Below, one piece after another: positions 29,396 to 39,315 of a stretch of DNA of 64,000 nt; the stretch's first letter is position 1; each line of letters starts with the position of its first letter. The DNA is from Acidobacteriota bacterium (GTDB lineage Bacteria > Acidobacteriota > Blastocatellia > RBC074): NCBI GenBank assembly GCA_016710075.1, contig JADJLO010000009.1, forward strand, positions 1 to 64,000. Reading direction: 5' to 3'. A program made the translations under genes and the position numbers. The notes beneath the pieces are model-generated. The model ran no database searches, was not told the origin of the DNA, and worked only from the letters and a program-made list of their open reading frames with translations.

Positions 29396-31235
29396 GTGAT
29401 ACCGCTGGCGAATGCCCGTCAGCATGTTAAAGGCACCGGTTTCATTAACTTAACGAATGCCGACTGACGCGTCTTCGCCAAGGGGACGTCAGTCAGCCAA
29501 TTAACGAGCCGAATAATATTGATTGCCGTTGCTGTCAGCAGATGCTGCAAATGCGTTTATGCCAAACCAAGATAACGTGCTTTGACGCAAGCCGCTTCGC
29601 CGGACTGTTTCTGAGAGATTGCGCCTTCGACGCCCGCACGTTGGGCGTAGAGAATGGCGTATTGCTTGGTCTGGGCTCGTTGCCGGGCCTCTTCCAAGGC
29701 GCGTGTTTCGGCTTTGGGTTGAATGGTCAGGATGCGCCGATCAATCTTGGTACATTGCTCGCGCTGCTGACAGGGGCGACAAGTGGTCACCGCAAATTTG
29801 ATCTTGACCTGTTCTTTACCATAGCGATCGGTGGTGTTTTCCCAACTGCTGCTGAACTCTCCAGCCGGAAGCGTGCTTGCTGTTGTTGGAAGTCAAAGAA
29901 ATCGGCGGCGGCGAAGCCTGTTCCAGCGCGGGCTTGCTGGGCGCTGTCTGAGCGCGGCGGGCCACAGATCAATCTTGTTGTTGGTTGGCTGCTCACCAGC
30001 CGCCGTGCAGTCACATAACCGGCGTCGGCCAATTGCTCGGCCGGCAGCAACTGGCGTTGCGCCAAATCGGCTTGAATCACAGGCAAGGCTTCGCTGTCAG
30101 GCACTGGCGCAATGGTCGTTTCGACTTGTGTGATCAAACGCGGCAGTTCTTGGTCACAGGTTTCCGTCAAATGGACTTATATCCGACCCAACTGCGAGCG
30201 CGTTTCTCCGAGTAACGCGCTTGCGGATCGTACGGCGAATGAATGCCGACGGGCGCAGCGGAAAACCATGCTCTTTGGCCGTAAAGCCAGACCGGCCCCC
30301 TGCGCGCCTGGGAAATATTGTTGAATCCAGACCTCGTCGCAGCGTGATGACAGCTGGAATTTGGCGCAACCACACAGGCGCCGCCGGGTCATCGATCGCC
30401 CTGAGCAATTGCTCACCATCCCGCCCAATTGTTTGAGCCAACGACAACCGCTCGGTTTCGCTCTTGGGCAAGCGATATTGATCCATTCGATCCTTGTAGC
30501 GCTCGACCCACTTCCCGGCTGAGCTTGCCCGCGCAACCACTCGGGCTCAACCGTGGCCAGGATGTTGAGTGCCTGGCGCATCGTTTCCCCGACATTCTCC
30601 ACACGACTGAGCTGACGAACGGCGGCGATGATGTGCGTCGAATCAGTCCGTTGACGACCCCGCTCTTTCAACAATTTCCGCTCCCGGCACAATAACAGCA
30701 ATTTATCGAGCACGCGCGCTTCGGCTCCTCCGGCCACCAACCGCGTACGGAATTCACTGAAGACCGAAGCATCCAGACCGGCATCATCGAGCGGCAAACT
30801 CAGCGCATACTTCCAGTCGATCCGGCTGCGCAAAGCGACTTCGGCCTGCTCATCAGAAAGATTTTCGGCGTACTGCATGTCAGAATCAGCGCCAAGCGCC
30901 ACGGCGCAGCCGCTGGTTGGCCGCCTGACGGAAACAAGTCGGCAAAGTCTTCATCGGTATAAATCGGAACCCAACTCATCGCGCAGCGACATCCAGTGAT
31001 TACCTTTGGCAAAAGCCGCGCGCAACACGGCGGGTTTCTTCCCAGATTTCAGGATCGGTTGGATCTGAAGAGACATCGCAAGGCTCCTTTTATGTTCAAT
31101 TCTTGTCATCAAAAGATGGTTCTTGATTCAGACTAAAGCTGACATCACTTTACTTCTTTGATAACCAATCTCAACAGAGGAGGTGGAGGTAGCTTGATTA
31201 AAAACAAAGGACTTAGAATTCGCCAGCGGTATCAC
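29396..31235 (-). mobile_element. IS1182-family insertion sequence, inactive
   Basis: About 1.84 kb, bounded by an 18-bp terminal inverted repeat: GTGATACCGCTGGCGAAT at the left and its inverse at the right (31218-31235). The dinucleotide AG flanks both ends, and ACAGGT can be read on both sides, so the duplication length is ambiguous (2, 4 or 6 bp). The target was the centre of the hairpin GCGGCGACAGGTCGCCGC in the dispersed repeat. The single transposase gene inside is broken. Confidence 0.85.
29419..31076 (-). pseudogene. IS1182-family transposase, multiple frameshifts
   Basis: Start at 31076 behind AAAGGAG: MSLQIQPILKSGKK. The N-terminal DUF772 region is split over two frames (IYTDEDFADLFPSGGQ, then LSDEQAEVALRSRIDWKYAL). 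SVFSEFRTRLVAGGAEARVL and RGRQRTDSTHIIAAVRQLSR carry the first catalytic-type Asp of the DDE fold. The C-terminal half (EQLADAGYVTARRLVSSQPT, the cysteine motif CRPCQQREQCTKIDRRILTI and RAGVEGAISQKQSGEAACVK) lies in other frames, ending NWLTDVPLAKT and onward to the stop at 29419. At least four frame changes, so it is inactive. The family normally encodes one continuous ORF. Confidence 0.88.
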
Positions 31236-33330
31236 AGGTCGCCGCACTCCCATGGAGTCCGCCTGTTTTCAATATTCGAGATTAACCTCGACTCCGAAGC
31301 GCCAGACAGATGTTTCAGGAAAAAGTCAGCCGCCGCATTGGCTTCCGCTTTAAGGTCCGCGCCATTGCCGGGAATCGTCACGACACTGGCCGGGCCTTTG
31401 AGCAGAGTTGAGGCGGCAAGAGCACTCTCCTGAGCTTTACTCCCTTTCTTAGCGATGACAAACATGATCGCTGTCGTCTGTGGAATCTGATCGACATACC
31501 AGAAAGGGTGATACTCAAAGAGCGCGAGCCTGGTTTCCAGATTGGATAAAATGCTGCCGGTGCGTGCTCGTTTCAGTTCAGCCTGAAGCAGTTCGCCTGA
31601 CGGCGCAGAAGCCCGCTTCGGAGTTTCCCTGCCTGCAATGACTGGTGACTGGAGCAATGGCGGCTTTGATGCGGGCGTCGGTCGCCGCAATGACGACGAT
31701 GTCCACCGGCCATGCGACACCCCAGACACCGACGCGCGCGATCAACACCCGGTTCGCCCTGCAAAAAGTAAAGTGCGTTGCGAATATCGAGTATCTGATG
31801 CTGAGGGTTGAGCCGCTTGCGCCGGATCCGCACCCGTGCAGTCAATTGCGAAAAGCGCAGCCGGTCATCGGTCATGACCTGATCGACTGTTTCGAGAAAA
31901 CCGCCGCTTCGGCCCCAGCCGCGATAATCGATGATCATGGCCACAAGCCCGCGCTCGGCAAACGTGGCCGCGTATTTTTCTATCGATACGGCCGTCGCCC
32001 CCCAGTCAGGCGCGAGAACGACTGCCTGAGCCTTGCTCTCAGCCGAAAATCCTTTCGGCATGAAAATCCTGCCGGAGCACCGAATGCCTTCGCTATAAAA
32101 GTAAATCTCTTTTGTGGAGATGCCTTCAGGTAATGTGATGTCTGCAACAGGCTGCCATTGCCCTGCACCGACTCGCTGCGTGACAGATAGCAGCCTTGCC
32201 GCCGACTTACCTTTGTCCGGTACTGCCCCGCTTGCTTCAGACTCCGGTCCCAGATATTTCAGAAACCAGTCGGCGGCGAGAGTGGAGCTCACTTCAAAAC
32301 CTGCGTATGAATAAATCTGAAAGTGAGTCAGGTACGGAACTTCAATCACCTGCGAGGTGCCCCGGAACGCCTTCGTTGCGGCCTGCACTCCGCGGGGTGG
32401 AATCAGCTCGTCTTTCTCGACAGGAATCCAGAGAATCTTTGTAGTCTCGGGAATCCGGTCGAGCAGCATTCCCGGCCGGAATTCGCGGTTGACCTGATTG
32501 CTCCACATATCAATTTTGCTGCGGAACGAGAAACCTCCGTCGACTTCAGCGCCTTGTCCCGTGCGCGCCCGCCTGATGCCGTCTTCAAGCATCTGAGGTG
32601 CGATTGCCGCCGGACCGCTTGAGCCCAGTCCGCCGACACTGCCGACTTGCGCGACAACTGCTTTGACGCGTGAATCAAGCGCCGCCGCCATGAGCACCAC
32701 GCTCGCTCCGTTGCTTGAACCCCAGACGCCGATTCGCTCTGGGTCTATGCCCGGCTCGCCCTGAAGGTATGACACTGCCGCACGAAAATCTTCGGTTTCA
32801 CGGAAGTTGATCAGGTTAGTCCGCTTGATCTGCAGACGAGCCTGCTTCTCCCATACGACGCGCTCGTCCGTGGTCGTATCAGGTTCGAGCAGCATGACGT
32901 CGCCGCCGCTGTAGCCGTATGTGCGATAATCGATCGCCATGGCCACCAGCCCGCGCGCGGCAAACGTGGCCGCGTACTTCTCTATGCCGACCGCCTGGGC
33001 ATTGATGCCGTGCCCGACCACGACTGCGGGCCACCGCCCACGGGTACTGAACCCTTTCGGAAAAAAGATTCTGCCGTAACACCGTGTACCTTCTGAGTAG
33101 AAAGTGATCTGTCGCGAAACGACTTCGGCGGGCAAAGTGAATGGCCAGTCCTGCGCAATAGTGCCGCGTTCGCGCTTCATTTCGGGATCGGAGGCCTGTT
33201 TTTGCAGTTCAGCACGATGACGTTCAATGATATCTGCGCTGATCTGAGCCGGCGCGATCGTGACTGACGCGCAAATCAGCATTGCCACAATAAGGAAGCC
33301 CCCGGGACTCAGGTGCAGTCTTGCTGTCAT
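31232..33330 (-). pseudogene. Exported protein with two tandem alpha/beta-hydrolase domains, 3' end remodelled
   Basis: Start at 33330 behind GAGAGG. Signal peptide: LIVAMLICASVTIAPAQ. Domain 1 (about residues 60-360) has VVVGHGINAQAVGIEKYAAT, nucleophile region RIGVWGSSNGASVVLMAAAL and acid region IPVEKDELIPPRGV. Domain 2 repeats the plan (AVVLAPDWGATAVSIEKYAA, AMIIDYRGWGRSGGFLE), but its nucleophile elbow near 31720 is destroyed by frameshifts. The fold is dienelactone-hydrolase/X-Pro-peptidase-like. The reading frame then passes through the dispersed repeat and stops at a TGA formed by the terminus of the inserted IS (CTG|TGA, 31232-31234). Domain 1 could still be active; domain 2 not. Confidence 0.75.
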
Positions 33331-33345
33331 AGATAACCTCTCAGG

Positions 33346-33476
33346 TTACTTCTTCAGGCTGTGATCGTAGTATTCTGGCGCAATGGCGAGTTGGATTGCC
33401 TGCTCGCACGATGCGCCTGGGATGCTCTCTTCCGCGGCGAGGGGAGCAAGGATGTCATACGCACAGAGTTTGTGAA
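33346..33476 (-). pseudogene. C-terminal fragment of an unknown protein
   Basis: The minus strand reads HKLCAYDILAPLAAEESIPG then ASCEQAIQLAIAPEYYDHSL and KK, ending at TAA 33346-33348. It looks protein-like but has no start and no family I recognise. It lies directly upstream of the tandem hydrolase on the same strand. The rest of 33477-33660 shows nothing I can support. Confidence 0.25.
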
Positions 33477-33681
33477 AACTCCTGATTGTCGGAAATAACC
33501 TGTGGAAAGCGCCTCAAGTTTGCCATCCCTGGGTTGATCAGACTAAGGCACGGGACTACTTTCGTCGAGCTGAGGTGATGTTCCCGATGCCTGCAATCCA
33601 TGTTGATCAGGCGCTCACGGCATATCTATCCGACAATCAGTGTATTGGTTGGTGTTTGTAGCCGAGGGGACACCCTCGTCG

Positions 33682-33798
33682 TTATTTTGCCTTCTTGGCG
33701 GCCCTGGCCTTCTTTAACTCCTTGGGATTCTTTCTGGTCTTGCCTGAAGTTCCACGAGAAATCTTCCCACGCTTTGTTCTTTGATCGCCTCTACCCAT
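33682..33798 (-). CDS. 30S ribosomal protein bTHX
   Basis: 38 residues, very basic: MGRGDQRTKRGKISRGTSGK followed by TRKNPKELKKARAAKKAK. The opening MG[RK]GDxxTxRGKIxRG is the signature of the small ribosomal protein THX, which inserts between 16S rRNA helices at the top of the 30S head. A strong ribosome site (GGAGGAAG) precedes the ATG at 33798. The gene is monocistronic; a hairpin follows the stop (CGAGGG/CCCTCG, 33662-33680) without a clear U-tract. The usual bTHX is 25-45 residues, so the length fits. The C-terminal KELKKARAAKKAK is longer than in Thermus. Confidence 0.8.
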   Translation of the reverse strand: MGRGDQRTKRGKISRGTSGKTRKNPKELKKARAAKKAK

Positions 33799-33863
33799 TG
33801 TAATTACTTCCTCCATTCAAAAAATTAATTTATAGATCCGAATAATTGAGATGAGCGGTTATT

Positions 33864-35201
<1,338 letters not shown>

Positions 35202-35224
35202 GGGTTCATCCCTTTCGAATGAAG

Positions 35225-35256
35225 ATAGATTACGAAACACCCGAAATAAACGAAAA
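35225..35256. repeat. 9-bp-periodic repeat between GH29 and Nudix-MBL
   Basis: AGATTACGAAACACCCGAAA then TAAACGAAAAGA. One arm only; same phase and unit as the other copies. Confidence 0.7.
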
Positions 35257-35258
35257 GA

Positions 35259-36773
35259 TCAGATGCAGAGCCGATAATCATCATCGATCCGTTTGACGAG
35301 GCCGTCCGATTCCAGCTTGCCGAGGTGCGCGAGCACGGACAACTCGGCCAGTTGATGCATGGTTTGAGGGACGTCGGTGTAGACGGCTTTGACAATCTGG
35401 TCTGATCTTGAAGCGCCGCCTTTCATGGCCTCGATGATCATCCTTTCGCGCTCAAAGCGGTGATCGATATATTCCTCGATCTTCCTTTTGGCATCGGCGA
35501 TAACGGGGCCGTGACCCGGCATGAGAGCGGTTATCCTCGGCAGTTCGAGGTAGTGCCGCAAGGAATCGAGATAGTCATTCATGTTGCCTTCAGGCGGCGC
35601 GATGACCACGGTTCCGAAACCGACTACGCAATCGCCCGTCAGCAGCGAGCCCGTCCGCTCTTCGTAAAAACTGAGATGTCCTTTGGCATGTCCCGGAGTC
35701 CACATCGCTCGGAGTCTCCAATCAAGCCCAGAGGATTTTTCAGAAAGCGTGATCGTTTCTCCGTCCTCAATAATGCGATCGACCTGTACTTCATCGGAGA
35801 TCGCTTCAGCGGTCAGGCGATGAGCGGCAACCGGCAGGTTGTACTTTTGAGCCAGATGCGCCACGCCTCCGATATGATCGGGATGGAGATGCGTAATGAT
35901 GATCTCTCTGATTTTACGCCCCTCATCGATGAACTGATCAATCACTTCATCGAGCATCTCCTGCTGGTCATCGTAAGGTGATCCCGGGTCTATGACGACC
36001 ATCTCGTCGCCGCCGACAATGTAGCAGTTGGTATGCGTCGCCGGAGGAATTGTCGGCGTCCGCAGAGGGCTCAGATAAAATCCGTACCGCATCTCGACGC
36101 GCTTTTCGAGATGATCGCGCTGATCCTGATTTACAGCGTGCATGCGGTCGGCAAAATCGTGAACTCCGCCGCTCAGGGCCTGGAGCGCGGCGAAAATCGG
36201 CGTGACTATCAGGCAATCTCCATCGACCCATCTTTTCAATGCCTCATCCGGGCGAATCCATTCGCCTTCTTCCAGTTCGCCCGGGATGATTTCTATATCC
36301 TGCCCTTCCGGCAGCCACGCGGAATAGAATCTGGTGTCGTATCTGCGCGGCATATGCGGCGGCGTTACCCATCGCGGGGCTTCCTTGAGAAGCGCGGCAT
36401 CCAGTTCAAGCCCTTCACTTTCGAGCAGATCCTTGAACGAGATTTCATCGGCGGAGTGAGCGCGGCGCAGCTTTGCGATTTTTTCAGTCGAGAGCTTCTC
36501 GACTCCCCTTGCGATAAGCACTCCCGCCTCCTCGAATATTTCGCGGATGGCGACGGTTCTCATGACGGCGTCTTCAAGCCCTTCATCATTGATGATCGGG
36601 ATTTCGGCGTCCTCCGCATCGCGCTGCCCGCCCGGAAAAGCGTGGTAATTGGCCATGAAAGCCAGCGTCCGGGCCCTCTTGACCCATAGGACTTTTGGGT
36701 CTTCAGGGTCACGAAGCAATATCATCGCAGCCGCATCTCTCGGTGTTACCGGAGTTTTCAATTGTTGATTCAT
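35259..36773 (-). CDS. Nudix hydrolase fused to a metallo-beta-lactamase domain
   Basis: 504 residues in one uninterrupted frame. Residues 1-235 are a NUDT19-like Nudix domain: WVKRARTLAFMANYHAFPGG, then a box split by an acidic insert, with REIFEEAGVLIARG as the metal-binding part and PRRYDTRFYSAWLPEGQDIE after it. Residues 245-500 are an MBL fold of the LACTB2/glyoxalase II kind: THTNCYIVGGDEMVVIDPGS, IIITHLHPDHIGGVAHLAQK (HxHxDH), TPGHAKGHLSFY, LTGDCVVGFG and a C-terminal winged-helix-like DVPQTMHQLAELSVLAHLGK. Both metal sites appear complete. This suggests cytosolic hydrolysis of a nucleotide-linked thioester or two steps on one CoA-type substrate; that pairing is inference. Confidence 0.9.
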   Translation of the reverse strand: MNQQLKTPVTPRDAAAMILLRDPEDPKVLWVKRARTLAFMANYHAFPGGQRDAEDAEIPIINDEGLEDAVMRTVAIREIFEEAGVLIARGVEKLSTEKIAKLRRAHSADEISFKDLLESEGLELDAALLKEAPRWVTPPHMPRRYDTRFYSAWLPEGQDIEIIPGELEEGEWIRPDEALKRWVDGDCLIVTPIFAALQALSGGVHDFADRMHAVNQDQRDHLEKRVEMRYGFYLSPLRTPTIPPATHTNCYIVGGDEMVVIDPGSPYDDQQEMLDEVIDQFIDEGRKIREIIITHLHPDHIGGVAHLAQKYNLPVAAHRLTAEAISDEVQVDRIIEDGETITLSEKSSGLDWRLRAMWTPGHAKGHLSFYEERTGSLLTGDCVVGFGTVVIAPPEGNMNDYLDSLRHYLELPRITALMPGHGPVIADAKRKIEEYIDHRFERERMIIEAMKGGASRSDQIVKAVYTDVPQTMHQLAELSVLAHLGKLESDGLVKRIDDDYRLCI

Positions 36774-36782
36774 AGGAATACA

Positions 36783-36942
36783 AAGATTACGAAACAGGCG
36801 AAATAAACGAAACAGACGGAAAATTTCTATAAAGTGAAGGCTCCATAAAATCCAATAAACGTAACAACGTGTAAAATGGCAAGCTCATCCATTAATCTCA
36901 TTTCGTTTGTTTGGTTTGTTTCGTTTATTTCGTAATCTATTT
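36783..36942. repeat. Inverted pair of 9-bp-periodic repeats
   Basis: The left arm (36783-36826: AGATTACGAAACAGGCGAAA, TAAACGAAACAGACGGAAAA) and the right arm (36899-36942: TTTCGTTTGTTTGGTTTGTT, TCGTTTATTTCGTAATCT) face each other across about 70 bp. They fill the whole gap between the DUF1302 stop and the Nudix-MBL start. Confidence 0.8.
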
Positions 36943-38328
36943 TAGCCATTTGAGTTCAAGGACGACTCTGTCGCGGGTATCGAAGTAGCCGAAAATATTG
37001 GTATTTCGCCCGCCGAAGAAATCCGCGCCAAGACCGACAGACCAATGGTCGCCAATGGTTTTGACTAATTTAGGTCTGATCAGATACTGCTTCTGGTTCA
37101 ATCCTGTCAGGATGAATAATTCAGGCCTCAGAGTATCACGCAGGAAATTTGTCCGGAAATAGATTGAGGCCAGTTGGTTGTTGCGTGGGAACAATAATTT
37201 CTGCTGCGGCGCCGATGCGAACTGCAGAAAATACTGGCCGCTGATCCACAGCCATGTGGTCGCAGAGTAATCCAGACCGGCGACGCTTGAAAACTGGCCT
37301 TTTTTATCGAAGCCGGTGAGAGACCCTGTCTTGACGGCCACGGGCTTGTTACGGTTCCAGCCGGCCTCGAGTCTCAGGACGAGAGAGCCGAAGTTGGTCG
37401 CCGCGGTGCCGCCAAAGACTTCCTTGCGATCGTATTTCGGCCTGAAGAAGAGCAACGGCAGCGGAGAGCCGAGCATACTTTCAATACCGCTGAGATAAGA
37501 TGTCGGCGTGTCCTCCCAGCCATAAAAATAATTGGCCGTCAGGTCCCATTTGCCGAGGCTGCGGCTGTAGCGCGCACCGGCTTGCGACGATTTCAATTGA
37601 TAAGCGGGTCTTTGCGTCGGGCCGACACGAGTGAAGAATGGCGGCAGATTTTCGTTGCCGGCAGCGGATCGGATCAATCCAAGGCCGAAGCTCTGACCAA
37701 GGCCGAATTCATTATCGGGGCCGGGCAGTCGCCCCGGCGCGAAATAAGGGATCCAGATCAATTGAAGTGAGCCATGACCCAAGGGAACGTCAGCTCGAGC
37801 AGTCCACAGAGGTCTGCGCGAATCGATGAAATCTTCGAGAATAAACTCGCGATAATCCAGCGGATTGATTACATCGAGAACGCGCAATCCATCCGCCTGC
37901 CCCCAGACGACCTGCTGCAGGCCGAGTTTCAGATCGACTTTTTTGATCTTCCCGTCGAGCAGGACCTGCCGCGGATCGAACCAGACTTTTTTGGGAAATC
38001 CGAGCCGCTCGACCGGGTCATACTGAGCGCGTCCTTCAAGCGTCAGCTTCCAGTCATCGCTAAGTTTATAGACTCCCCTGGCATCTATCAGTGTTCGCGA
38101 CATCTGCAGTACGCGAAGCTCTTTGAGTCTGTATCCTGTCCTGTTGCGGATTGAGAATGACCACTGCCAGTTTGATGTTTTGGGTGGCGCCGAAGCCTGG
38201 GCCGGCTGTGGTTCCTGACTCTCAGGCTTCTCCTGGGAGAAAGATTGACTCCCAAAACAGCAAAGAATAATTGCTGTCATCAAAAGAATGCGCAATTGTA
38301 GAAAAACAGAGATCACAGATAAACCCAT
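36937..38328 (-). CDS. DUF1302-like outer-membrane porin
   Basis: 463 residues. Signal peptide: LLMTAIILCCFGSQSFSQ. A Pro/Ala/Glu-rich linker precedes a barrel with the DUF1302 core LGLQQVVWGQADGLRVLDVI followed by NPLDYREFILEDFIDSRRPL. Many amphipathic strands follow, for example LVLRLEAGWNRNKPVAVKTG and WISGQYFLQFASAPQQ, and the last strand RDRVVLELKWLK is barrel-like. DUF1302 proteins are long-chain or hydrophobic substrate channels in other phyla. The 5' end overlaps the Gfo/Idh stop by 16 bp, so they are probably co-transcribed and coupled. The likely role is uptake of oligosaccharide or other products from the polysaccharide operon; this is inferred from position. Confidence 0.8.
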   Translation of the reverse strand: MGLSVISVFLQLRILLMTAIILCCFGSQSFSQEKPESQEPQPAQASAPPKTSNWQWSFSIRNRTGYRLKELRVLQMSRTLIDARGVYKLSDDWKLTLEGRAQYDPVERLGFPKKVWFDPRQVLLDGKIKKVDLKLGLQQVVWGQADGLRVLDVINPLDYREFILEDFIDSRRPLWTARADVPLGHGSLQLIWIPYFAPGRLPGPDNEFGLGQSFGLGLIRSAAGNENLPPFFTRVGPTQRPAYQLKSSQAGARYSRSLGKWDLTANYFYGWEDTPTSYLSGIESMLGSPLPLLFFRPKYDRKEVFGGTAATNFGSLVLRLEAGWNRNKPVAVKTGSLTGFDKKGQFSSVAGLDYSATTWLWISGQYFLQFASAPQQKLLFPRNNQLASIYFRTNFLRDTLRPELFILTGLNQKQYLIRPKLVKTIGDHWSVGLGADFFGGRNTNIFGYFDTRDRVVLELKWLK

Positions 38329-39302
38329 CCGCCTGATCTGCCGCTTTCAAAAGTGGCGTCGATGGCCCGCATATTGGCAACGGAATCTTCAAGAGGCGTC
38401 GGAACACTTGTGTCCTCGATTATCGCCCGGGATAAAAGATCGGCCTGAATTGTATACTGATCGCAAACATCGAAAGTTATCTCTTCACACTTTTCCCCGG
38501 TCTCATGCCAGATTCTCGTGGGTTTGTCAGGAGGAGGGTTGAAAGGTATTTCAATCTCGACCCTTCCGTCTGTACCGAAGATGATGGCTCGCTGGTATGG
38601 AGTCAACTGAGTCGAACAGGTAAAAGTCGAAGTTCCATTCCCGAAATCGAGAATGCCGGATGCAATCCGGTCGACCTGGTATTGAGGATCATACTCGCAG
38701 ATGCCAAAAACACGCTTCGGTTCGGACCCGTAGATAAACCGAGAAAGTGAGATGTTGTAACAACCGATGTCCATCAAACCGCCGCCGCCCAATACCGGCT
38801 TGTTTCTGATGTTGTTCGGATCGGTGTTGAAATACGAGAAAACAGATTGAATGGTTCGTAATTGTCCGATGGCGCCGGTTGCTACGAGCTTCTTCGCCGT
38901 GATCCATTGAGGATGATGGCGATACATAAAAGCCTCCATGATTTTCAGGCTGGAATGCTTTTTCGCCGCATCAAGCAGCAGTTGAGCATCTGCAGCATTC
39001 AACCCGATCGGCTTCTCGCACAAAACGTGTTTCCCTGCTTCCAGCGCCTTGATTGACCACGGCACATGCAGATGATTCGGCATTGGATTGTAGATGACAT
39101 CGACTTCCTTATCGGCCAGCAGTTCCTCATACGATCCATATACTTTGGGAATGCTGAAACGATCGGCAGATATCTTCGCCTTCGCCACATCGCGGGACGC
39201 GATCGCCGTCACTTCGCTAAACTCGCACTTGAGCATCGCCGGAATTATTTTGGCCTGTGCGAATTTTGAAGTGCTCAAAACTCCCCATCTGATTTTTGAC
39301 AT
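38313..39302 (-). CDS. Gfo/Idh/MocA-family oxidoreductase
   Basis: 329 residues, cytoplasmic, NAD(P)-dependent. The Rossmann start SKIRWGVLSTSKFAQAKIIP is followed by DVIYNPMPNHLHVPWSIKAL and the family signature GKHVLCEKPIGLNAADAQLL with the catalytic-type EKP lysine. The C-terminal half contains AFMYRHHPQW and KPVLGGGGLMDIGCYNISLS (GGG-x-x-D-x-G-C/H), typical of sugar dehydrogenases of this family. Start ATG at 39302 behind GAGG, 13 bp after the PQQ-propeller gene. It may oxidise a released sugar such as fucose or rhamnose or a derivative; the substrate cannot be read from sequence. Confidence 0.9.
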   Translation of the reverse strand: MSKIRWGVLSTSKFAQAKIIPAMLKCEFSEVTAIASRDVAKAKISADRFSIPKVYGSYEELLADKEVDVIYNPMPNHLHVPWSIKALEAGKHVLCEKPIGLNAADAQLLLDAAKKHSSLKIMEAFMYRHHPQWITAKKLVATGAIGQLRTIQSVFSYFNTDPNNIRNKPVLGGGGLMDIGCYNISLSRFIYGSEPKRVFGICEYDPQYQVDRIASGILDFGNGTSTFTCSTQLTPYQRAIIFGTDGRVEIEIPFNPPPDKPTRIWHETGEKCEEITFDVCDQYTIQADLLSRAIIEDTSVPTPLEDSVANMRAIDATFESGRSGGWVYL

Positions 39303-39315
39303 TGAATTTGCCTCT

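Noticed and set aside
29419..31076. Programmed frameshifting in the transposase
   Set aside because: At least four frame changes occur at sites without slippery heptamers, and IS1182-family transposases are normally one continuous ORF; decay or indel error is simpler.
33500..33660. Plus-strand reading DQTKARDYFRRAEVMFPMPA
   Set aside because: Protein-like for about 50 residues but without a start or family; could equally be chance, so it is not listed as a gene.
36033..36689. Plus-strand ORF of 218 codons opposite the Nudix-MBL gene
   Set aside because: No recognisable domain, and the opposite strand holds an intact two-domain protein.
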